Positions 9,649 through 15,873 of a stretch of 64,000 nt of DNA are shown here, piece after piece (the first letter of the stretch is position 1; every line of letters starts with the position of its first letter). Both the position numbers and the translations under genes were made by a program. The stretch spans positions 2,845,943 through 2,909,942 of the forward strand of contig NC_007626.1 in assembly GCF_000009985.1 (NCBI RefSeq), in the 5' to 3' direction. Below the pieces are notes generated by a model. That model saw nothing but the letters and a program-made list of their open reading frames with translations. It did not search any database and was not told the origin of the DNA. This DNA is from Paramagnetospirillum magneticum AMB-1 (lineage in GTDB: Bacteria > Pseudomonadota > Alphaproteobacteria > Rhodospirillales > Magnetospirillaceae).

Positions 9649-10127
9649 GCCAGGACCGGTTTCCCGTCGCCGTCGAGGCCGCCGCCACCGCCCCCCGGAT
9701 TCGCCCCTCCATTTACCCCGAGCCCTTCGCCTCCATGATGGCGGGACGGGTCAAGCATCCGCTGGGCGACCTGTTCGGCCTGGGCAATTTCGGCGTCAAT
9801 CTGGTGCGGCTGGCGCCCGGCGCCGTCTCGGCGCTGCGCCATGCCCATGCCCGCCAGGACGAGTTCATCTACGTCCTGGAGGGCACGCCCTCCCTGGTCA
9901 CCGATGCCGGCGAGACCCCGCTGGCGCCCGGCATGTGCGCCGGCTTCAAGGCCGGCACCGGCGACGGCCACCATCTGGTCAACCGCGGCGACACCGAAGC
10001 GGTCTACCTGGAGGTGGGCGACCGCACGCCCGGCGACACCGCCACCTATCCCGACGACGACATCGCCGCCGTGCAGGACAAGGACGGCACGTGGCGGTTT
10101 CTGCACAAGGACGGGACGGCCTATTAA
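9645..10127 (+). CDS. Cupin-domain protein
   Basis: 160 aa, a single cupin barrel. Motif 1 is seen as RHAHARQDEFIYVLEG (His, His, Glu metal ligands) and motif 2 as GTGDGHHLVNRG. The barrel is flanked by GVNLVRLAPGAVSALR and a C-terminal YPDDDIAAV...GTWRFLHKDG common in a group of alphaproteobacterial sugar- or metal-binding cupins. Substrate unknown. It overlaps the stop of the FGE-fold gene by four bases and its 3' end overlaps the convergent ferredoxin gene by four bases. Confidence 0.85.
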   Translation: MSQDRFPVAVEAAATAPRIRPSIYPEPFASMMAGRVKHPLGDLFGLGNFGVNLVRLAPGAVSALRHAHARQDEFIYVLEGTPSLVTDAGETPLAPGMCAGFKAGTGDGHHLVNRGDTEAVYLEVGDRTPGDTATYPDDDIAAVQDKDGTWRFLHKDGTAY

Positions 10128-12133
10128 CCCTTTTCGTCCCGCTCCCTCAGATAATCCTCGGTGGTCCGGGTGACGGGCGGCTCGGCCCCGGCCAGGGGGC
10201 GGGCACCCTCCTCCAGCTGGTATTGGGCGACCACGCGGCAATCCTCGCACATCTTGATGAGGTCCAGCTTGCCGGTGCCCTTGAACATGGCATGATTGCT
10301 CATGCGCTCGGTCATGCGCTCGATCACCGATTTCGAGGCGAAGGGCTTGCCGCAGCGGATGCACTCGTAGGGCTCCTCCTCCTTCAGCACCTGACGCAGC
10401 CGCGCCTCTGAGCCGAAGGCCAGACGGGGCAGCAGGCTCACCGCCTTTTCCGGACAGGTGACCCGGCACAGGCCGCACTGGACGCAATTGACCTCCAGAA
10501 TGCCCAGCGACGGCTTGTCGGGATGACCGGACAGCGCCTTGGCCGGACAGGCCGAGACACAGGCCATGCACAGCGTGCACTTGGCCTGATCCACGGCGAT
10601 GGTGCCGAAGGGATCGCCGGCCTCCAGCGGCAACACCGCCACCGGGGCGGGGGCGTGCCGATGCAGATGGGTGAGCGCCAGCCCCAGGGTCTGGCGCTTG
10701 CCGCCCAGCACCAGGAACTCGGCGGCCGGCTCCACCGGCCGGGGCGCCTTGGCGGCAAGGAACGCGGCGATGGCGGTCGGATCGGCTTCGGCCTCCAGCC
10801 GGACACGGCAGGCCCAGCCCAGCCCCTCGGCCACCCGATTGGCGAGGGCGACGGCGGCACGAACCCCGTCCAGGTCATGACGCTTGGCCGGATCGGCCAG
10901 CAGCAGCACCTCGCCCGCTCCCTTGGCCAGGGCCGTCAACAGGAGTTCCGGCCCCAGCGCCGCCAGGGCAGCCACCTGCATGGGGATGACGTCGGCGGGC
11001 AGGCCATCGCCGAAGCGGGCCAGCGCCGCCAGCGCCTCGGCCCCCTGACCATCATGGATGAGGAGCACGGGCGAGCCGCCCCCGGCCCCACGATGGGTCT
11101 CCAACAGCACACTCAGGCGGGTATAGACCCCGTTGCCGGCGGGAACGTCGAAGCGGATGGCCCCGGTGGGACACACCGAGGCGCACGGGCCATGCCCGCC
11201 GCACACATGGGCATCCACCGCCGCCGCGTCGCCCTGTGGGGAGAGCGCTCCCGACGGACAGGCGTCGAGGCAGCGGGTACAGGCCACCTGACCGTTGCGG
11301 GAATGGGCGCACAGCGCCGCCTCCACCTTGATCCAGCGGGGTTTCTCGAACTCGCCCACCAACCCGCCGATCTCGGCCAGCGCCCGCTCCAGGGCCACGA
11401 CGTCGTTGGGCTCCATCTTGAACCAGCCATCACGGGGCGCCAGCAAGGCGGGCTCGCCGCTGAGGTCCAGCACCAGATCGGCGGCCAGATCGCGGCCGCC
11501 CACCGCGCCGTCGAAACTGAGCGCCCCCCGGGCGGAGGGCGAAGCGCCGGCCAGCTCGCCGACGCTGACCTTGAAGGCCCCCAGATGGCCCGAGGCGCGC
11601 AGCGGCTTGCCCCGAAACAGTCCCAGCGCCCGCACCGGCGGCGGCACCAGATGGCCGTCATGGCCGGGCAGCAGCAGGCAGGTCACTGCGCGCTCGGCCC
11701 CCAGCCGCCGCGCCGCCTCCAGCACCTCCGGCCCGCGCCCGAGAATCAGGACCGAGCCCGCGCTGGTCAGGGTCACGCTGGGGGTGGGCTCGGGCTCCTG
11801 CACCGCCTCGGAGATCAGGGCGGCGATCTTGGGAGTGGCACGGGCCGCCTCGCCCGACCAGCCGGCCCGGTCGCGGATATCGACGCAGACCGGCTCGGGC
11901 GCCTCGGCAAGGCGGGCCAGTTCGGCGAACAGCGGCGCCTCCTGACCGCAGGCCACCAGCAATTCCTCGCCCGAGGCGGCCGCCTGACGAAAGGCGTCGA
12001 CCTGCGAGCGGCAAAGCTGGAAATACACCTGATCCGGCGGCTCGGTCCCCAGCGCCCTGGCCAGGGCCTTGACGTCGAGGGGCATGGTTCCCTCGCACGA
12101 ACACAGCATCACCCGCTTGCCGCCAACCTTCAT
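10124..12133 (-). CDS. Polyferredoxin-type 4Fe-4S protein of the formate dehydrogenase region
   Basis: 669 aa, soluble. An N-terminal domain (VMLCSCEGTMPLD, then a Rossmann-like stretch) resembles subunits that hand electrons to a flavin; several ferredoxin motifs follow: CTRCLDACPSGAL, a split CGGHGPCASVCPTGAI, CTLCMACVSACPAKAL and CVQCGLCRVTCPEKAV. A zinc-ribbon-like tail has CIRCGKPF and CEDC. Proteins of this kind are found beside fdhD in many proteobacteria and are presumed to act as electron carriers or in FDH maturation. It is divergent from fdhD with a 79-bp gap, so the two probably share a control region. Confidence 0.8.
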   Translation of the reverse strand: MKVGGKRVMLCSCEGTMPLDVKALARALGTEPPDQVYFQLCRSQVDAFRQAAASGEELLVACGQEAPLFAELARLAEAPEPVCVDIRDRAGWSGEAARATPKIAALISEAVQEPEPTPSVTLTSAGSVLILGRGPEVLEAARRLGAERAVTCLLLPGHDGHLVPPPVRALGLFRGKPLRASGHLGAFKVSVGELAGASPSARGALSFDGAVGGRDLAADLVLDLSGEPALLAPRDGWFKMEPNDVVALERALAEIGGLVGEFEKPRWIKVEAALCAHSRNGQVACTRCLDACPSGALSPQGDAAAVDAHVCGGHGPCASVCPTGAIRFDVPAGNGVYTRLSVLLETHRGAGGGSPVLLIHDGQGAEALAALARFGDGLPADVIPMQVAALAALGPELLLTALAKGAGEVLLLADPAKRHDLDGVRAAVALANRVAEGLGWACRVRLEAEADPTAIAAFLAAKAPRPVEPAAEFLVLGGKRQTLGLALTHLHRHAPAPVAVLPLEAGDPFGTIAVDQAKCTLCMACVSACPAKALSGHPDKPSLGILEVNCVQCGLCRVTCPEKAVSLLPRLAFGSEARLRQVLKEEEPYECIRCGKPFASKSVIERMTERMSNHAMFKGTGKLDLIKMCEDCRVVAQYQLEEGARPLAGAEPPVTRTTEDYLRERDEKG

Positions 12134-12212
12134 GTGCCTCGTCCCTTATTTCGTTTCCGGCCCATTGTAGGTCGGGCCGGGGCCGCATACTGTAAAGACC
12201 AGGAGGCCAAGA

Positions 12213-13094
12213 ATGAACGACAAAGACATGCTGGTGCGTCCCGATCCCGAAGACCGGCGCCTTTATCAGACCGTCACCGGAATCGATCAGACCCGAGCCA
12301 GTGTTCCCGCCGACATCATCAATGAGCGGCCGCTGACCATTTTCCTCAACGGGCGCGAGATCGTCACCGCCATGACCATCGGCGACTACCCCGACTATCT
12401 GGCGCTGGGCTATCTGCTGAACCAGAATATGTTGCGCGCCGATGACGAGGTGAAATCCGTCGATTACGACGAGGAGATCGAGACGGTGGTGGTGCGCACC
12501 ACCCGCCAGACCGATTACGAGGAAAAGCTGAAGAAGAAGATCCAGACCTCCGGCTGCGCCATGGGCACGGTGTTCGGCGACGTCATGGAAAAGTTCGAGA
12601 CGGTCAGCCTGCCCACCGACGAGCGCTTTCACACCTCGTGGCTTTACGGCCTGCAAAAGGCCATCAACACCATGCCGTCGCTGTACCTCAAGACCGGCGC
12701 CATCCATGGCTGCGTGCTGTGCGAGGAGGACCGGCCGCTGATCTACATGGAAGATGTCGGCCGCCACAACGCCATGGACAAGATCGCCGGCTACATGTTC
12801 CGCCACGGCCTGTCCACCAAGGGCAAAAGCCTCTACACCACCGGACGGCTGACCAGCGAGATGGTGATCAAGACGGTGCAGATGGGCATCCCCGTGCTGC
12901 TGTCGCGCTCGGGCTTCACCGCCTGGGGCGTGGAGCTGGCACGCAAGGCGGGCCTGACCCTGATCGGCCGCGCCAAGGGCAAGCGCTTCATCGCCCTGGC
13001 CGGAACCGAACGCATCGTCTTCGATGCCGACCCCACCCAAGCCACCGACGAGCCGGGGCACCTGTCGCGCAAGGGGAGCCGCGACGATGACTGA
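12213..13094 (+). CDS. fdhD: FdhD, sulfurtransferase for formate dehydrogenase activation
   Basis: 293 aa. FdhD carries sulfur from the cysteine desulfurase IscS to the molybdenum cofactor of formate dehydrogenase. Signature blocks are NERPLTIFLNG, TIGDYPDYLALGYLL, IHGCVLC followed by MEDVGRHNAMDKIAG, and SRSGFTAWGVELARK. The sulfur-carrying loop near residue 113 reads SGCAMG, keeping one cysteine where E. coli FdhD has a CxxC pair; the single-Cys variant is common in alphaproteobacteria. It overlaps the next gene by eight bases, consistent with one maturation operon. Confidence 0.93.
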   Translation: MNDKDMLVRPDPEDRRLYQTVTGIDQTRASVPADIINERPLTIFLNGREIVTAMTIGDYPDYLALGYLLNQNMLRADDEVKSVDYDEEIETVVVRTTRQTDYEEKLKKKIQTSGCAMGTVFGDVMEKFETVSLPTDERFHTSWLYGLQKAINTMPSLYLKTGAIHGCVLCEEDRPLIYMEDVGRHNAMDKIAGYMFRHGLSTKGKSLYTTGRLTSEMVIKTVQMGIPVLLSRSGFTAWGVELARKAGLTLIGRAKGKRFIALAGTERIVFDADPTQATDEPGHLSRKGSRDDD

Positions 13095-14244
13095 CATGGT
13101 TCCCCCCGCCTCCAACGCCATCGCCGGACTGATCCTGGCCGGCGGGCTATCGCGGCGCATGGGCGGCGGCGACAAGCCGCTGATCAGCGTCGGCGGCCAA
13201 AGCCTGCTGGAGCGGGTGATCGACCGGCTACGGCCCCAGGTCGGCCCCATGGTGCTGAACGCCAACGGCGATCCCGTCCGCTTCGCCGACACCACCTTGC
13301 CGGTGGTGCCCGACGTACTGGACGGCTATGGCGGGCCGCTGGTCGGCGTGCTCACCGGGCTGGAATGGCTGCGCGATCACACCTTCGACGTGGAGTGGAT
13401 GGTCAGCGTCGCCGCCGACACCCCCCTCTTCCCCGACGATCTGGTGGACCGCCTGCACAAGGCGGCCGTCGAGCAGAACGCCGACATCGTCGTCGCCCGC
13501 TCGGGCGAGCAGGCCCACCCGGTCTTCGCCCTGTGGCCCCTTCGCCTGGCCGCCGAGTTGCGCCGCGCCGTGGTGGACGAAGGCATGCGCAAGATCGATG
13601 CCTGGACCGAGCGCTACCGCGTGGCGCACGTGGACTGGCCGACCCGGCCCCACGATCCGTTCTTCAACGTCAACACCCCCGAGGATGTGATGCGCCTCGG
13701 CATGATCCTCGACGGTACCCTGCCGGCCGAACCGCCGCTCTCGGCCGAGACCGGAATCGCCGTCCTGGTGGAGCGCCGCGACGGCGCCACCCAGTGGATC
13801 AAGGATTCCTGGCGGCCGTTGGAAGCCCTGGTCGACGCGCCCGAAGGCGGCCCGTGGACCCTGCTTCGCCGGGACACGGGCTTCGAGCATTATCTGGCCG
13901 GCGGCGTCAAGGTGGTGCTGCACCGCTCCGACATCACCTCCTACCGCTACAATCTCGCCGGGCTGGAGCCCCGCCTTTACGTGGTGTTGCGCCATACCGG
14001 CGAGGCGGATATGCCGGTCAAGGTGGTGATGGCCACCATCGCCCCCGACGAAGCCCAGGCCATGAGCGAAAGCGGTGAGGACATGGTCGACGGCGTGCCC
14101 CTGCCCCGCGCCCTGTTCGATTGGGCCATGGCGTTCTGCGCCTGCCACCCGCCGGACGAGCCCATGCGCAAGAGAAAGCGCGACAAGCTGGATTCCGACA
14201 AGGTGTTCGGCGCCAAGGGACGCAACGCCTCGCCCGGCGATTGA
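13087..14244 (+). CDS. mobA: MobA (molybdenum cofactor guanylyltransferase) fused to a DUF3305 domain
   Basis: 385 aa in one uninterrupted frame. Residues about 10-205 are MobA: LILAGGLSRRMGGGDKPL (GTP-binding loop), VPDVLDGYGGPLVGVLTGLE, AADTPLFP and the terminal FFNVNTPED. MobA attaches GMP to molybdopterin to make the dinucleotide cofactor used by formate dehydrogenase and NapA. Residues about 220-345 match DUF3305 (IAVLVERRDGATQWIKDSW...LEALVDAP), normally a separate short protein in fdh loci. The tail is basic. Start chosen at ATG 13087 (MTDMV), overlapping fdhD; ATG 13096 is an alternative. Confidence 0.85.
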   Translation: MTDMVPPASNAIAGLILAGGLSRRMGGGDKPLISVGGQSLLERVIDRLRPQVGPMVLNANGDPVRFADTTLPVVPDVLDGYGGPLVGVLTGLEWLRDHTFDVEWMVSVAADTPLFPDDLVDRLHKAAVEQNADIVVARSGEQAHPVFALWPLRLAAELRRAVVDEGMRKIDAWTERYRVAHVDWPTRPHDPFFNVNTPEDVMRLGMILDGTLPAEPPLSAETGIAVLVERRDGATQWIKDSWRPLEALVDAPEGGPWTLLRRDTGFEHYLAGGVKVVLHRSDITSYRYNLAGLEPRLYVVLRHTGEADMPVKVVMATIAPDEAQAMSESGEDMVDGVPLPRALFDWAMAFCACHPPDEPMRKRKRDKLDSDKVFGAKGRNASPGD

Positions 14245-14358
14245 GGGACGAACATGCGAGCAAGGCGAAGCCGAAGCGCGGGAGCGTTGAGCGACCCGGA
14301 GCGCAGCGGAGGAGCCAAGGGTTTCGAGGAAACCCGCCCGGCGATTGAGGGACGAACA
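14231..14358. repeat. 24-bp direct repeat flanking an 80-bp insertion
   Basis: Positions 14231-14254 and 14335-14358 are identical (start CGCCCGGCGATTGAGG, end GGACGAACA). The first copy spans the stop codon of the mobA fusion; the second sits just before the ATG of the DUF3306 gene. The 80 bp between them are rich in GAGCG/GAAGCG steps and GGGTTTCGAGGAAACCC, a small hairpin. Removing one 104-bp unit would leave a normal 12-bp intergenic spacer, so this looks like a tandem duplication or the insertion of a small repeat unit. Confidence 0.7.
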
Positions 14359-14360
14359 AC

Positions 14361-14792
14361 ATGACCGAGCCCTTCCTGTCGCGCTGGTCGCGGCGCAAGC
14401 TCGACACCAAGGTCCAGCCGGCGCCCCTGCCACCCGACGAGGCCAGGGCATCCGGCGAGGCCGGGGTACCGGCCCCGGCGGAGCCGCCGCCGGACCTGCC
14501 TCCTGTGGAAACCTTGGACAAGGATTCCGACTACTCCGCCTTCCTCAAGGCCGGCGTGCCGCAGGAGCTGAAGCAGGCGGCGCTGCAAAAGCTGTGGGCC
14601 AGCGACCCCGCCCTGATGGCGCCGGAAGTCATGGATCTTCATATGGGCGACTACACCTCGCCCGTCGCCGAGGTGGTCAAGACCGCCTGGCGGCTGGGCA
14701 AGGGCGTACTGGACGCCGCCGAGCTGGCGGCCGAGGCCGAGGAAAAGGCCGCATCCGAGCCCCCTTCCGCGCCGCCAAAACAGGATTCCTGA
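14361..14792 (+). CDS. DUF3306-family protein of the formate dehydrogenase cluster
   Basis: 143 aa. It begins FLSRWSRRKL, the recognisable opening of DUF3306, followed by a proline/alanine-rich linker (residues 20-50), a conserved core (SDYSAFL, LKQAALQKLWASDP, VMDLHMGDYTSP) and a Glu/Ala-rich tail. DUF3306 genes regularly accompany DUF3305, fdhD and mobA in fdh loci; the molecular role is unknown. The gap to the previous gene has been expanded by the 14231-14358 repeat. Confidence 0.8.
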   Translation: MTEPFLSRWSRRKLDTKVQPAPLPPDEARASGEAGVPAPAEPPPDLPPVETLDKDSDYSAFLKAGVPQELKQAALQKLWASDPALMAPEVMDLHMGDYTSPVAEVVKTAWRLGKGVLDAAELAAEAEEKAASEPPSAPPKQDS

Positions 14793-14875
14793 TTACCCTG
14801 CATTTTTTACGGGCGCATGGTAATTTTTGCACAAAATAATTCAGCAACAAAATACCACAATAACACTTGCAAGCA

Positions 14876-14894
14876 ATTGCTGTGATGCAGCAAT
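14876..14894. promoter_or_regulatory. Inverted repeat in the AT-rich region upstream of the Fdh structural operon
   Basis: ATTGCTG-TGATG-CAGCAAT is a perfect 7-bp inverted repeat with a 5-nt spacer. It lies in an unusually AT-rich 243-bp gap (14793-15035), 142 bp before the TorD-like gene, so it is a candidate operator. The outer ATTGC-N9-GCAAT geometry is compatible with a LysR-type site but no regulator is encoded nearby. Confidence 0.35.
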
Positions 14895-15035
14895 CAAAAA
14901 CGTGCCCGCACCCATGGAATTACACGATTCAACTCCCGATCTCCTTGACTGGTAGGACCGGTTTACGGATGATCCATTGACGACCAAGGGAGATGGTCTC
15001 GGTTTCGGCGGAAGATCGGAACCACGGGAGGAAAG

Positions 15036-15641
15036 ATGAGGGCGGTGACGGCACTCCAAGGCATGGCCGAGGACGATTTCCTGCGTGCGCGGTTTTACGG
15101 CTTGCTTGCGGCCTTGCTGGTCGCTTCGCCGCCGGAGGATCTGCTGCGCCGTCTGGCCGCCATGCCGGGCGATGCCACGCCGCTGGGCACCGCGCTCGGC
15201 CATCTGGCCCAAGCCGCCGCCGCCACGGATGCCGAGACCGTCGCCGAAGAGTTCGCCGACCTGTTCGTGGGGGTGACCGGGGGCGAGATCATCCCCTATG
15301 GCTCGTGGTACCTGACCGGTTTCCTGCACGAGAAGCCCCTGGCCGAATTGCGCGACGACATGGCGCGCCTGGGCGTCGAGCGCTCGCCCGGCGTATCCGA
15401 ATCCGAAGATCACGTCGCCTCGCTGTGCGAGATGATGCAGGGCCTGATCACCGGTGTCTTCGCCGAGCCCCTGGACCTGCCCCAGCAGAAGATGTTCTTC
15501 CAGACCCATCTTGGGTCCTGGATGCCCCGTTTCCTGGCCGATCTGGACAAGGCCCCCTCCGCCCGCTTCTACCGCGCGGTGGCGGAACTCGGCCGGGTGT
15601 TCCTGGAGATCGAAGCCCAGGCTTTCGCCATGGTGGACTGA
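15036..15641 (+). CDS. TorD/DmsD-family chaperone, probably for formate dehydrogenase
   Basis: 201 aa, all-helical. Family features include the N-terminal RARFYGLLAALL, the central IIPYGSWYLTGFLHEKPLAELR and the conserved SEDHVASLCEMM (E.DH motif), the site used by TorD-family proteins to bind twin-arginine leaders and to help insert molybdopterin. It is first in the Fdh structural operon, directly before a small Tat protein and the Tat-exported FdhA, which suggests it serves FdhA. GGAGG precedes the ATG by about five bases. Confidence 0.88.
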   Translation: MRAVTALQGMAEDDFLRARFYGLLAALLVASPPEDLLRRLAAMPGDATPLGTALGHLAQAAAATDAETVAEEFADLFVGVTGGEIIPYGSWYLTGFLHEKPLAELRDDMARLGVERSPGVSESEDHVASLCEMMQGLITGVFAEPLDLPQQKMFFQTHLGSWMPRFLADLDKAPSARFYRAVAELGRVFLEIEAQAFAMVD

Positions 15642-15652
15642 TGGAGAGTGCG

Positions 15653-15856
15653 ATGACCCAGAACTCCGAAACCAAAACCGTCAGCCGGCGCGACCTGCTG
15701 CGCGGTGCCGCGCTGTCCGCCGGAGCCGCCGGTGCCGCCGCCGTGGGGGTGACCGCCACCAAGGCCGACGCGGCCTCGGCCGACCGGGCCGGCACGGGCG
15801 CCGGCTATCAGGAAACCGACCACGTGCGGCGCGCTTACGAAGCCGCCGGCTTCTAG
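15653..15856 (+). CDS. Small twin-arginine-signal protein of the formate dehydrogenase operon
   Basis: 67 aa. An SRRDLLRG twin-arginine motif at residues 11-18 is followed by an Ala/Gly-rich hydrophobic stretch and a short mature part ending DHVRRAYEAAGF. This pattern matches the small Tat-targeted family found only beside fdhA genes (the formate_TAT family), of unknown function, possibly a membrane-attached accessory subunit. GGAGAG at 15643-15648 selects ATG 15653; an in-frame ATG at 15641 overlaps the torD-like stop (TGATG) and would add MESA. Confidence 0.82.
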   Translation: MTQNSETKTVSRRDLLRGAALSAGAAGAAAVGVTATKADAASADRAGTGAGYQETDHVRRAYEAAGF

Positions 15857-15873
15857 AACCGAGGGAGAGACTC

